From: an uncultured Bacteroidales bacterium
GTDB taxonomy: Bacteria; Bacteroidota; Bacteroidia; Bacteroidales; Muribaculaceae
DNA length: 64,000 bases
Direction of reading: 5' to 3'
NCBI GenBank assembly: GCA_902776955.1
Contig: CACYSG010000002.1
Coordinates: forward strand, 38,736-102,735
Part shown: positions 43,505 to 52,378 of the stretch, one piece after another
Layout: the number at the start of each line of letters is the position of its first letter
How positions within the stretch are numbered: the stretch's first letter is position 1
Notes under the pieces: generated by a model
Seen by the model: only the letters and a program-made list of their open reading frames with translations
What the model was told of the DNA's origin: nothing
The model's database searches: none
Position numbers and translations under genes: made by a program

Positions 43505-44002
43505 TCATTTCAACTCGCCGTCAAACGAGATGGCATCGCGGTCGTGGGCGATGATGTCAATCACGGCCTTGCCGTTGTTGAACACGTCGATGCGGAAGAA
43601 GAAGGTGTCCTCCTCGTTGGAAACGGTGAACTCGATGTGGGAGCGGTTACTGGTGGGGTAGGTGATAGAGTAATCCTTGATCTTTCCCTGGAAGTTCAGG
43701 CCCTTGCCGCCGCCATAGGGTAACCTGTAGGCCTCGCCCACATAGGGCAGATAGCTGTCCACGTCATCGCCGTTGACGGTTAACTCATAGTTGGAACTCA
43801 CATGGCGTGCCATGCCGCCCAGCGGCCGCATCCAGTCCACGGCAATCGAGTAGTGGCGTGTGTCCAGGCATTCCTGCACGTGGCGTGTCACCGCCGCCTC
43901 GCGTTCGGCCTTGGTCAATGAGTTGCCTGTTCCGCATGCGCACAGTGTGAGCACGGTCAGCACTGTTGCTATTAATACTGAAAATTTATATGTCCTTGCC
44001 AT
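43505..44002 (-). CDS. DUF4251 lipoprotein
   Basis: 165 residues from the ATG at 44002; an open frame continues upstream to 44230 but is not likely coding, since the signal peptide starts at MARTYKFSVLIATVL. Lipobox LCAC gives a lipidated Cys. The rest (RHVQECLDTRHYSIAVDWMRP, NGDDVDSYLPYVGEAYRLPYGGGKGLNF) matches the Bacteroidetes DUF4251 family, whose function is unknown. It lies downstream of porZ in the same direction, over 200 bases away. Confidence 0.8.
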   Translation of the reverse strand: MARTYKFSVLIATVLTVLTLCACGTGNSLTKAEREAAVTRHVQECLDTRHYSIAVDWMRPLGGMARHVSSNYELTVNGDDVDSYLPYVGEAYRLPYGGGKGLNFQGKIKDYSITYPTSNRSHIEFTVSNEEDTFFFRIDVFNNGKAVIDIIAHDRDAISFDGELK

Positions 44003-44213
44003 GATGTTTAGTTGATATAAGTTGAACAATAGCCGACGGGGGGCGTTATCCTCGACCCCTCGGATTTTCTGACCTGGCATTATGACAGCAATGCCGGCAT
44101 GATGACATGTCGGCAAATTAAGATAAATATTTACTGATTTCCAAATAATCAGGCCGTTAATTTTCAAACGGCCTGCCATTTGGCACATTTTTCTAACCTT
44201 CCCTATCGGGCTG

Positions 44214-46535
44214 TTACCTGACCACGGCAATCTTAGTCACTACGGCTTGGCCGCTGCCGTTGGCCTGTGAACAGAGTACCAGATAGACACCCGTGTTCAC
44301 GCGTTGGCCATACTCGTCACAGCAGTCCCACGTCGCCATACCGCCGGTGGACTTGAGCTGGCGGATGACGTAACCGTTGGAGTCGGCAATCTTGATGAGC
44401 GAGTTGTCCATCATGCCCGTGATGGTCACGTTGCCACCGTAATCGGGGCGGACGGGATTAGGATAGGCATAGATGTTGTCGTAGTTAGGCTCGGCGGGGC
44501 TCGAGTCGCTGAAGTATTCATACAGGCCTGCCGGGGTTGTCACATACACCGAGTTGCTGTTGGTGTTGCAGCACACTTGATAAACCGTGTTAGAGGCCAG
44601 CGGGCTATTGGTCATGTTGAAGCGGTTGATGATTTGGGAGCCGTCGGCGCTGACCAGGAACAGACCTGAGGTCTGGGTGGCGATCCACTTGCGGTTGGCG
44701 CCATCGACGGCGATATCGTTCACCTGGATACCGTCCAGCAGGTAATCGGCCATGCCGGTGCCGTCGTTGCGGGGCACCTTGATGTGGTTAACCCTGAAAT
44801 CTTGATTGAACGCCTGGGCGGGGTTGAAGGAGATGACACCCTCGGTGCAACCCATCCACACGGTGCCGTTCAGGTCCTCGGTTAGGCAGACGATGTTGGT
44901 CCAAGTGTACGGCTGGCCGTCTTGATCTACCAGATTGTTGTAGGATACCTGTTGGGGGCGATGTGTCGACACTTCTCCGTCGCTGTTCCAGAAGAAGATG
45001 GGCATCTGGAAGTCACCGTCGGTGAAAATCTTGATGTCATAGCTGCTGTAGCGCGTGGACAGCAGTCGGCCGCGCTGGGTATGGTTCGTGAAGATACCGT
45101 CAATCACCGGGGTGTACCAGTCGCTGGCTGTCGTTTGGGGCTGCTTGGCCTTGGCGGCGGGAAGAACCATCACGGGATGTTCCTCGTTCTCGTAGGACTG
45201 AACACACCACACGTTACCATAGCGGTCGATACTCGTGATCGGGTGCATAGCAGTTCTCTTTTTCATGGGGCTGTTGGTGTCGTCATAGGTATAGACAATC
45301 TTGTTGTTCACCACTTTGAGCAGACCGTTTCGCCACGTGCTCAGGAAATAGGTGTTGGGGTCATCGAGCATAAAATCGATCCAGTAGCAGCCATACTTGG
45401 GTGCATCATCGGGCGTGACATCGGTCCAGCGGATACCGTCAAAGGTGTTCACCGTCGTTGGCGTCGTCGTTGAGAAGAAACCGTTGGCGCTGGGTGGCGT
45501 TACATATAACTGCTCGAGCGACTTGTTATAGGTCATCCAGAAGGGATTCGTCATGGTCAGCGCATTGGGGAGGTAATAGTTTATGCTAGTCGCCTGGTGC
45601 AGGCCTTTGTTGCCGGCTGCCCATATCGTGCCGTTGCCGCTGGGATGGCTACTGCACACCTCGCCTTCAACTTCATCTAAGAGCACGGGGTTGCTGCCGT
45701 CGGCCTTGGTGCGGTAGCATTGGAGCCCATTGTCAGTGGTAATATTGAGCAGGAAGCCGTCCTTGGTGGCTTGGGGTGTGCTGGAGCGACCCTCGATGAT
45801 GGTTGGGGGATCATTGAACGTTGCGGTACCGTCGGCATTCACCTTCATTTTGGCCAGGAAGGTCCAACCCTTCATGCAGAAGAAAGTACTGTCGTTGATG
45901 GGCCAGATGCGGCAGTTGTTCTTCACCGTTGCGGTATTGAACGATGATAGCTGGTCGTGGTATTCGTTGGCCTTGCCATAATAGAACGTGTCGTCGGCCG
46001 ACATCAGCAACATGGGTCCCACCTGGGCTACCGATGTCATGGGCACTCCATAGACGTGCGACTCCTTGACGACAAATCGGTTGTCATCGATGACCACATA
46101 TCCGAAGTCGGTGGCCAGATAAATCACGCCGCTGCCAAAGGTCACATCGTTGATGGCTTTACTCGATGTCATGACGGCGTCCTTGATTTCGGGCATGTTC
46201 ACGACATTGCCGTTAGAACGTATCACGTCGATGTTGGAGTTGCTGTAGACAACAACGAGATAGTCGTGACGGTTGTTGTAGTAGATCTGGGAGATGGTCA
46301 TGTCGCTCAGGTAGTTGATTACGCTCAGCGACTCGTTCTCTGATGTCTCCTTGTCCAGGCGGAACAGGTATCCGCTGGCCAGGTAATAGACCCACTTGTT
46401 GGTTTCGACGACAGTGGATACATTCTCGCCCTGGAACGCCACATGCAGGCGCCAATCGCCCACGGCATTCTGCGCTGCCAAGCACTGCGCAAGCATGAAG
46501 CAGACGAACAACAACGATGATATCTTCTTAACCAT
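44214..46535 (-). CDS. porZ: Type IX secretion system protein PorZ (beta-propeller with sorting domain)
   Basis: 773 residues, close to known PorZ length. Signal peptide (about 21 residues, ending LAAQ), then AVGDWRLHVAFQGENVSTVVE and two beta-propellers with repeated WVYYLASGYLFRL, INDVTFGSG and WMGCTEGVISFNP-type blades, then a C-terminal sorting-like domain (AYPNPVRPDYGGNVTITG ... NTGVYLVLCSQ). In T9SS bacteria PorZ is on the surface and brings anionic LPS to the sortase that anchors cargo. This supports the reading of the tails of the proteins at 7799 and 11313 as T9SS signals. A look-alike two-component-type propeller protein is the main alternative. Confidence 0.78.
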   Translation of the reverse strand: MVKKISSLLFVCFMLAQCLAAQNAVGDWRLHVAFQGENVSTVVETNKWVYYLASGYLFRLDKETSENESLSVINYLSDMTISQIYYNNRHDYLVVVYSNSNIDVIRSNGNVVNMPEIKDAVMTSSKAINDVTFGSGVIYLATDFGYVVIDDNRFVVKESHVYGVPMTSVAQVGPMLLMSADDTFYYGKANEYHDQLSSFNTATVKNNCRIWPINDSTFFCMKGWTFLAKMKVNADGTATFNDPPTIIEGRSSTPQATKDGFLLNITTDNGLQCYRTKADGSNPVLLDEVEGEVCSSHPSGNGTIWAAGNKGLHQATSINYYLPNALTMTNPFWMTYNKSLEQLYVTPPSANGFFSTTTPTTVNTFDGIRWTDVTPDDAPKYGCYWIDFMLDDPNTYFLSTWRNGLLKVVNNKIVYTYDDTNSPMKKRTAMHPITSIDRYGNVWCVQSYENEEHPVMVLPAAKAKQPQTTASDWYTPVIDGIFTNHTQRGRLLSTRYSSYDIKIFTDGDFQMPIFFWNSDGEVSTHRPQQVSYNNLVDQDGQPYTWTNIVCLTEDLNGTVWMGCTEGVISFNPAQAFNQDFRVNHIKVPRNDGTGMADYLLDGIQVNDIAVDGANRKWIATQTSGLFLVSADGSQIINRFNMTNSPLASNTVYQVCCNTNSNSVYVTTPAGLYEYFSDSSPAEPNYDNIYAYPNPVRPDYGGNVTITGMMDNSLIKIADSNGYVIRQLKSTGGMATWDCCDEYGQRVNTGVYLVLCSQANGSGQAVVTKIAVVR

Positions 46536-46578
46536 TTTCTGTATTCTGTTTTAGTCTTTCTATTAGGTGGATAAAATG

Positions 46579-46616
46579 TAGGTACCAAGAAGCCGGCAAG
46601 GACTTCTTGATACCTA
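46579..46616 (-). promoter_or_regulatory. Hairpin in the porZ leader region
   Basis: Nearly perfect 14-bp stem (TAGGTACCAAGAAG with its complement, one G-T mismatch) about 45 bases before the porZ ATG. It may terminate the aminotransferase transcript, but the T-run is weak; a regulatory role is possible. Confidence 0.5.
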
Positions 46617-46707
46617 TATAACGTAAACACCTCCCGTTAAATTGTGTGGCACCCGCATTTGTCCTGTTGCGGGGTCATTGACTCAGGTTGGAGGTCGTTG
46701 AGTCGCG

Positions 46708-47901
46708 TCAGGCGAGCTTGGCGAGAGCGGCGGCGATGCGCTTGGCGGCTTCGCACAGGTTCTCGTCGCTGGTGGCGTAGCTCAGGCGGATGTAGCCCGG
46801 GCAGCAGAAGGCGGTGCCAGCCACGGTGGCGACATGGGCCTCGTTCAGCAGGTAGAGGGCGAGGTCGTTGTCGTCGTTGATGACGGTGTCACCGTTACGC
46901 TTGCCGTAGTAGGATTCCACCTTGGGGAAGGCGTAGAACGCACCGTCGGGCATATTCAACTCGAGACCGGGGATTTCCTGCAGCAGGCCAACAATGAGGT
47001 TGCGGCGGCGCTTAAAGGCGACACGCATCTCCTCAACGCAGTCTTGGGAGCCGTTATAGGCAGCCTCGGCAGCCTTCTGGGCGATGGACGAGACGCCGCT
47101 GGTGTACTGGCCCTGCATCTTGGTGACGGCCTTGGCCACCCACAGCGGGGCAGCGATGTAACCGATGCGGTAACCGGTCATGGCGTAAGCCTTGGATACA
47201 CCGTTGATGATGACCACCTGCTCCTTGATGGCGTCGAACTGTGCGAGCGACTCGTGGTGTCCCACATAGTTGATGTGCTCGTAGATCTCGTCGGCGATGA
47301 CCATCACGTCGGGGTGACGCTCGAGCATCGCGGCAATAGCCTTCAGCTCGTCACGGTTGTAGATGGCGCCGCTGGGGTTGCTGGGAGAGCAGATGATGAT
47401 CAGGCGGGTCTTGGGGGTGATGGCTGCCTCGAGTTCGTCGGCGGTCACCTTGAAGTTCTTCTCCATGCTCGAGGGCAGGAGCACGCTCTTGCCGCCGGCC
47501 AGGTTGACCATCTGCACATAGCTTACCCATGCGGGAGTGGGGATGATGACCTCGTCGTCGGGGTTGATGAGTGCCATGATGGCATTGCACAGCTCGTGCT
47601 TGGCACCATTACCAATCACGATCTGGTCGGGCGTGTACTCCAAGCCATTCTCGCGGCGCAGCTTCTCGCATACGGCCTGGCGCAGCGACAGATAGCCGGG
47701 AACGGGTGAATAGAACGAGAAATTGTCGTCAACGGCCTGCTTGGCGGCAGCCTTGATGTGGTCGGGGGTGAAGAAGTCGGGTTCACCCACCGAGAGGTTG
47801 ATGACGTCCACGCCCTGAGCGCGGAGTTCGCTGCTCTTCTGTGACATGGCGAGGGTGGCACTCGGTGCCAGTGCGTTAATTCGGTCTGAAAGTCGGTTCA
47901 T
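46708..47901 (-). CDS. Aspartate aminotransferase (class I PLP enzyme)
   Basis: 397 residues from the ATG at 47901 (MNRLSDRINALAPSATLAMSQK); an upstream in-frame start would precede the promoter. The fold-type I signatures are NLSVGEPDF, SPSNPSGAIYNR, VIADEIYEH and the PLP lysine in INGVSKAYAMTGYRIGY. It resembles the class I aspartate/prephenate aminotransferase group (AspC-like) and would link amino groups of aspartate and glutamate. It precedes porZ in the same direction but with a hairpin between, so may be separate. Confidence 0.93.
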   Translation of the reverse strand: MNRLSDRINALAPSATLAMSQKSSELRAQGVDVINLSVGEPDFFTPDHIKAAAKQAVDDNFSFYSPVPGYLSLRQAVCEKLRRENGLEYTPDQIVIGNGAKHELCNAIMALINPDDEVIIPTPAWVSYVQMVNLAGGKSVLLPSSMEKNFKVTADELEAAITPKTRLIIICSPSNPSGAIYNRDELKAIAAMLERHPDVMVIADEIYEHINYVGHHESLAQFDAIKEQVVIINGVSKAYAMTGYRIGYIAAPLWVAKAVTKMQGQYTSGVSSIAQKAAEAAYNGSQDCVEEMRVAFKRRRNLIVGLLQEIPGLELNMPDGAFYAFPKVESYYGKRNGDTVINDDNDLALYLLNEAHVATVAGTAFCCPGYIRLSYATSDENLCEAAKRIAAALAKLA

Positions 47902-47958
47902 TGCTTGTACAGTTATAAGAGTATTAAGTTTTTTGTTAATGAGTATTCTTTGATTACC

Positions 47959-47967
47959 GCAAAGGTA
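47959..47967 (-). promoter_or_regulatory. Promoter of the aminotransferase gene
   Basis: Minus strand TACCTTTGC and TTTG with an exact 20-base spacer; leader about 55 bases. Confidence 0.85.
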
Positions 47968-48008
47968 GGTCTTTTTGCTTGAATGGGCAAATTTATCTAA
48001 AATTTGGC

Positions 48009-48959
48009 TCACTTCTCGACAACCCTGCCGTCCACGACCTTGAAGCGGCGCTCAAATTCCTCGCGGGTTCTCTTCCAGCGGTTGTGGCTCCACAGCCAGT
48101 ACTGCGGTGCACGGTTAATGGTCTGTTCCATGAGCCTGAAATAGGTATCGGTCAACTCAAACTCGCCCATCGTCGACGGGTCACGCGTGATGACGTGGTA
48201 CTCGCACTCATAGCGGCCGCGCCCCATGTGCTTGACGTCAAGATAGACGGCAGCTTGATTCTGGGAGTGCACGATGCGCTCAATGCCGGTGAACACGGGC
48301 GTTTCCTGGTTGAGGAAGGTGAGCCAGTGGTGGATGTTGTGCCATGTGGGCACCTGGTCGTTGATGTAGCCTAGGATGGAGGGACGTCCGTCATGCTTAT
48401 TGCCCAGAATCCAGCGCAGGGTCTCCTTCATCGAGACGTTGTCCGAGCCCATGCGTCCGCGTGTCTTCAACACGACGCGGTTGACGACATCGTTCTCGAG
48501 CGGATGGTAAATCTGGCCCATGGCCACATTGCTGTTGGCCAGCGGCTTGAGCCACAGCACCAGTGACGACACCCACTCCCAGTTGCCATAGTGTCCCAGC
48601 AACAGCGCCACCGATTGTCCGCTGTTGAGGATTTCGGCCACCTGCTCGCTGCCCTTGAAGGTGACACGCCGCATGATGTTCTTGTCGCTGATCGACGTGT
48701 ACTTGACGGTCTCGACCAGCAGGTCGGCGAAGTGTCGGTAGAATCCGCGCCTGAGCGCCTTGATTTCCCCTTCACTCTTGCCAGGATAGGCGTTATGCAG
48801 GTTCTTGGTAATGACACGGCGGCGGTAGCGCAGGACGTAGGCTATCAGCACGAACAGGATGTCGCTGAAGATGTAGTGCAGCCACAACGGCAGCAGCGAC
48901 AACCCGTACCACGAGCCGTAAATCACCCAAAATAATATCTTCTTCAGGATTTTCTTCAT
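48009..48959 (-). CDS. Lipid A biosynthesis-type lysophospholipid acyltransferase
   Basis: 316 residues from the ATG at 48959 (MKKILKKILFWVIYG). The open frame runs on far upstream, but that part is antisense to the transporter gene. One N-terminal membrane span, then VALLLGHYGNWEW with the HX4-5(D/E) acyltransferase box, and GYINDQVPTWHN. It matches the HtrB/LpxL-like family, which adds secondary acyl chains to lipid A or, in Bacteroidetes, similar lipids. lpxB lies 1.7 kb away. Confidence 0.88.
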   Translation of the reverse strand: MKKILKKILFWVIYGSWYGLSLLPLWLHYIFSDILFVLIAYVLRYRRRVITKNLHNAYPGKSEGEIKALRRGFYRHFADLLVETVKYTSISDKNIMRRVTFKGSEQVAEILNSGQSVALLLGHYGNWEWVSSLVLWLKPLANSNVAMGQIYHPLENDVVNRVVLKTRGRMGSDNVSMKETLRWILGNKHDGRPSILGYINDQVPTWHNIHHWLTFLNQETPVFTGIERIVHSQNQAAVYLDVKHMGRGRYECEYHVITRDPSTMGEFELTDTYFRLMEQTINRAPQYWLWSHNRWKRTREEFERRFKVVDGRVVEK

Positions 48960-49102
48960 TAGCGACGGCGAAAGTACAACATTTTCCCGTGATGAGCAAA
49001 AACTTTTGTTTTTCTTTCCCCGTGCGCCACGTCTGGATGGATTCCATGTGTTCAACCGGGAGAATGAATTCTCAAAGTGTTCGCTTAATCGGATTTTTGG
49101 AG

Positions 49103-49111
49103 TACCTTTGC
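49103..49111 (+). promoter_or_regulatory. Promoter of the BASS transporter, near leaderless
   Basis: TACCTTTGC ending seven bases before the ATG at 49119, so the transcript would have almost no leader. Confidence 0.7.
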
Positions 49112-49118
49112 AGGCGCT

Positions 49119-50099
49119 ATGAAGACCATCATCACTTTTTTGAAGAATTGGACATTGCCCAGCGCTATCGTGTCGGGCACGGTCATCTATCTGATATTCT
49201 ACTGGATTCCAGCGCTGGACCCGGTGAGCGCGGTCATGGAACCGATATTCGACACCATCCTGCCGCTGTTCATGAGCCTGATCCTGTTCACGACGTTCCT
49301 GAGGGTCGATTTCCACAAGATGCGCCCGTCGATGTGGCACCTGTGGGTGTCGGTGTTCCAAGTGGTGCTCGTGGCATTGCTGGTGGCGCTGATTTTGGGC
49401 TTTGACATGCAGGGCAAAGACCTGATCCTGATGGAGGGCATCTTGACGTGCGTCATCTGCCCCGGTGCGAGCGCCGCGCCCGTGGTGACGGGCAAGTTGG
49501 GCGGTAATCTCGAGACGATGACCAGCTATGTGTTCCTGTCCAATATTGTCACGGTGTTTGCCGTTCCCGTGGTGTTCCCGTTGATAGATAATGATGTGGA
49601 CATCAGCTTCTGGACCGCTTTCTGGATGATCATGTACAAGGTTTTCCTCGTGCTTGTGTTGCCCTTGATAGGCGCTTATCTGGTCAAGCACTATCTGCCG
49701 CGCATCCATCAGCGGCTGGTGGCTATCCAGGACCTGTCGTTCTACATGTGGGGCATTTCGCTGACCATCGTCACGGGCTGTACGGTGAAGAACATCATCA
49801 ACAGCGGCGCACCCCTGGTGTTCCTGCTCACCATCGCCATCGTGTCGTTGCTCATCTGCCTGGCGCAGTTTGCTGTCGGCAGGTATATCGGACACTTCTT
49901 CGGCACCGTTATCGAGAGTGGCCAGGGCCTGGGGCAGAAGAACACCGCCTTTGCCGTGTGGATTGCCTACACCTACCTCAGTCCGCTTTCGGTGGCTGGC
50001 CCCGGCTGCTATATCCTGTGGCAGAATGCCATCAACAGCCTCGAGATTTGGCATCACCGCAAAGTCACTGAACGACAACAGATAAAAGGAAAACAATAA
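49119..50099 (+). CDS. Bile acid:sodium symporter-family (BASS) membrane transporter
   Basis: 326 residues with about nine to ten hydrophobic segments. TCVICPGASAAPVVTGKLGGN fits the crossing-helix motif of the BASS fold, as do the internal half repeats. It could move organic anions with sodium, but the substrate, including any link with bile acids, is not predictable from this sequence. Its own promoter abuts the ATG. The acyltransferase gene is divergent. Confidence 0.78.
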   Translation: MKTIITFLKNWTLPSAIVSGTVIYLIFYWIPALDPVSAVMEPIFDTILPLFMSLILFTTFLRVDFHKMRPSMWHLWVSVFQVVLVALLVALILGFDMQGKDLILMEGILTCVICPGASAAPVVTGKLGGNLETMTSYVFLSNIVTVFAVPVVFPLIDNDVDISFWTAFWMIMYKVFLVLVLPLIGAYLVKHYLPRIHQRLVAIQDLSFYMWGISLTIVTGCTVKNIINSGAPLVFLLTIAIVSLLICLAQFAVGRYIGHFFGTVIESGQGLGQKNTAFAVWIAYTYLSPLSVAGPGCYILWQNAINSLEIWHHRKVTERQQIKGKQ

Positions 50100-50105
50100 G
50101 CACAG

Positions 50106-50121
50106 TGGCATCCGCGCTCTT
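50106..50121. repeat. Fragment of the GGCATCCGC repeat family
   Basis: 16 bases (TGGCATCCGCGCTCTT) identical to part of the left arm of the 19188 element. It lies just after the BASS stop. Too short to define ends. Confidence 0.4.
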
Positions 50122-50169
50122 GCTTAAAAAACAACTCGCACAACTATAACAACTCAATGTTGATGAGTC

Positions 50170-50649
50170 ATGAAGAAATTGATTAATCCATATCTTGATA
50201 AAGAGGGATACAACTGCTTTGGTTGCAGTCCGACGAATCCCATCGGCTTGCATCTGGAATTTTGGGAGGACGGCGAGGATGTCGTCACCACCTGGTCGCC
50301 TTGTGTCAACTATGACGGTTGGGTAGAGACCCTGCACGGCGGCATCATCAGCACGCTCATCGACGAATTGGCCAACTGGGTGCTCTCGCGCCGCTTGCAG
50401 GCCGCCGGTGTCACCACCAAGCTGGAAGTGAAGTTCCGCCGACCCGTCTCCACGCGTGACCCGCAGATTACCCTGCGCGGTCGCATCACGGGCAACGTGA
50501 AAAATTTCTACACCGTCCACGTCACGCTGCACGACAGCCAGGGCCGCCTGTGTGACGAGGGCGACGTGACCTATTGCATGTTTGATAAGGAACGTTCCCG
50601 TGAGATGGGCTTTACCGCTTGTCTCACCGAGGAAGAAGCCGGCAACTAG
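50170..50649 (+). CDS. PaaI-type hotdog thioesterase
   Basis: 159 residues. CFGCSPTNPIGLHLEFWEDG and VETLHGGIISTLIDELANWVLSR show the hotdog fold with the HGG motif and the catalytic Asp/Glu of PaaI-like thioesterases; VTTKLEVKFRRPVS forms the second strand set. It likely hydrolyses acyl-CoA or other thioesters; substrate unknown. The stop overlaps the end of lpxB, which is convergent. Confidence 0.88.
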   Translation: MKKLINPYLDKEGYNCFGCSPTNPIGLHLEFWEDGEDVVTTWSPCVNYDGWVETLHGGIISTLIDELANWVLSRRLQAAGVTTKLEVKFRRPVSTRDPQITLRGRITGNVKNFYTVHVTLHDSQGRLCDEGDVTYCMFDKERSREMGFTACLTEEEAGN

Positions 50650-51773
50650 ATTGTGTGACGTGTGATGTACTCAGCGGCTGTGGTGGTGCAGACGTTGGTG
50701 CCCAGGCGGTCGGCCAGGCGGCGGTAGCCGTCGAGCATGGCGGCGCGTTCGGGCGTTTCATCCAGCAATTTGGATAGATGTTCATCGATGGAGTCCACGG
50801 TGCACAAGTGCATGAGTAGCTCGGGGATGACGGGCTCGTCGGTAATGAGGTTGGGCAGGGTGACGTATTTCCCTTTTAATAATCGGCGATAGAATTTATA
50901 GGACCACTTGCTGCCGTTAAAGCGGTAGCAGGCCACTTGAGGCGTGCCCAGCAGGGCCGTCTCGAGGGTGGCGGTGCCCGAGGTGACCAGTGCGACGCGG
51001 GCGTGATGCACGAGGGGATAGGTGGCATCCCGCAGGACGGGCAGGGCCGTGCCTGCCATGACCTCGCGGTAGAGGGCGTCCTCGATGCTGGGGGCTCCGG
51101 CAATCACGGCTTGATACCCGGGATGGCGGGCTGCAGCCTCGAGCATGAGCGGCAGGTTGTCGCGGATTTCACGCACGCGTGAGCCCGGAACGAGGGCGAT
51201 GATGGGACGGTCGGGAAGGCCGTTTTGTTCGATGAAATGGGCAAAATCGGGGAAGTTCTTGCTTGCTTGAGCCACTTCCTGAACAGTGGGGTTGCCGACG
51301 TAGGTGGCCTTGTAACCCCGCTCCTGATACCAGTCGGGTTCAAAGGGCAGGATGCAATACATGTGGTCCACATAGCGGCGGATGTCGCGTACGCGCCACT
51401 CCTTCCACACCCACACCTTGGGCGAAATGAAGTAATGAACGGGAATGCCTTGATTATGGGCATTCTTGGCCACCTTAAGGTTAAACGACGGGTAATCGAC
51501 CAGAATCAGCGCTTGGGGCTGCCAATCGTCGATGGCACGGCGTGCGGTGCCCAGGAAACCCAGGATTTTTCCCAAGTGCTTCACCACATCCATGAACCCC
51601 ATATAGGCCATGTCGCGGTAATGGATGATTGGCTGCATGCCTGCCTGCTCGGCCATGAGGTCGCCGCCCAGGAAGCGGAACTCGGCGTGCGGGTCCTGCT
51701 CCTTGATTGATGCCATCAGGTGGGAGGCGTGAAGGTCGCCCGAGGCTTCACCGGCGATGAGGAAATATTTCAT
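50646..51773 (-). CDS. lpxB: Lipid-A-disaccharide synthase
   Basis: 375 residues, typical of LpxB. The start MKYFLIAGEASGDLHASHL is diagnostic; further signatures are YFISPKVWVWKEWRVRDIRRYVD, FEPDWYQERG, VGNPTV, LVPGSRVREIRDNLPLML and VTSGTATLETALLG. The GT19 enzyme joins UDP-diacylglucosamine and lipid X in lipid A synthesis. It starts four bases before the folA stop, so is coupled to folA. Convergent with the thioesterase gene. Confidence 0.97.
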   Translation of the reverse strand: MKYFLIAGEASGDLHASHLMASIKEQDPHAEFRFLGGDLMAEQAGMQPIIHYRDMAYMGFMDVVKHLGKILGFLGTARRAIDDWQPQALILVDYPSFNLKVAKNAHNQGIPVHYFISPKVWVWKEWRVRDIRRYVDHMYCILPFEPDWYQERGYKATYVGNPTVQEVAQASKNFPDFAHFIEQNGLPDRPIIALVPGSRVREIRDNLPLMLEAAARHPGYQAVIAGAPSIEDALYREVMAGTALPVLRDATYPLVHHARVALVTSGTATLETALLGTPQVACYRFNGSKWSYKFYRRLLKGKYVTLPNLITDEPVIPELLMHLCTVDSIDEHLSKLLDETPERAAMLDGYRRLADRLGTNVCTTTAAEYITRHTI

Positions 51774-52267
51774 TTGACACGTCGTTTTAAGGTGATGAAA
51801 TCAAACTCGTAGGCATTACGGTGGTCGCTCTTGTGGTGCTCGCGGCTCACCTCTTGCCACTGCGTCATGTCGATGGTGGGGAAGAAGGCGTCGGCGCTTG
51901 CCCAGCGGGCGTGAATCCGGGTCAGATGCAGCACGTTGACCAGCGGCATCGCCTGCTCATAGACCTGTGCCCCGCCGATGATGAAAACCGTGGAGGTCTC
52001 GGCAGCCTCAATGGCCTCTTCCAGGCTATGCGCCACCGTCACACCGGGGTATTGCCAGCCGGTGTTGCGGGTGATGACGATATTTTGGCGGCCCGGCAAG
52101 GGGCGGCGCGGGAAGGACTCAAAGGTCTTGCGCCCCATCACGATGCTGTGCCCCATCGTCACCTCCTTGAAGTGCTTCATGTCGGCCGGCAGATGGCACA
52201 GCAGGTCACCCTGGCGCCCGATGGCCCCGTTCTCGTCAATAGCAACTATCGCCTCGATTGATTTCAT
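51770..52267 (-). CDS. folA: Dihydrofolate reductase
   Basis: 165 residues. Signature parts: AIVAIDENGAIGRQGDLLCHLPADMKHFKE with the catalytic acidic residue, GHSIVMGRKTFESFP, RPLPGRQNIVITRN, and IIGGAQVYEQAMP. It reduces dihydrofolate, needed to recycle the folate used by ThyA, whose gene lies immediately upstream. The intervening 111 bases are two short tandem repeats. Confidence 0.97.
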   Translation of the reverse strand: MKSIEAIVAIDENGAIGRQGDLLCHLPADMKHFKEVTMGHSIVMGRKTFESFPRRPLPGRQNIVITRNTGWQYPGVTVAHSLEEAIEAAETSTVFIIGGAQVYEQAMPLVNVLHLTRIHARWASADAFFPTIDMTQWQEVSREHHKSDHRNAYEFDFITLKRRVK

Positions 52268-52284
52268 AGTTTCTCTTTTTTAGT

Positions 52285-52375
52285 TTCTAGATATTCTAGA
52301 TGCTCTAGATATTCTAGATTGTCTAGAATTCCTAATTCCTAATTTCTAATTTCTAATTTCTAATTTCTAATTTCT
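52285..52375. repeat. Two adjoining tandem repeats between folA and thyA
   Basis: Five 9-base units (TTCTAGATA and variants; 52285-52329), directly joined to six to seven 7-base units (TTCTAAT/TCCTAAT; 52330-52375). Confidence 0.9.
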
Positions 52376-52378
52376 TGG

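Noticed and set aside
44003-44230. Extended start of the DUF4251 lipoprotein
   Set aside because: The lipoprotein signal starts at 44002; upstream residues have no domain character and overlap the porZ end.
48960-50111. Long N-terminal extension of the acyltransferase reading frame
   Set aside because: It is antisense to the whole BASS transporter gene and is His/Gln/Asp-rich without domain character; the true start with a membrane span is at 48959.
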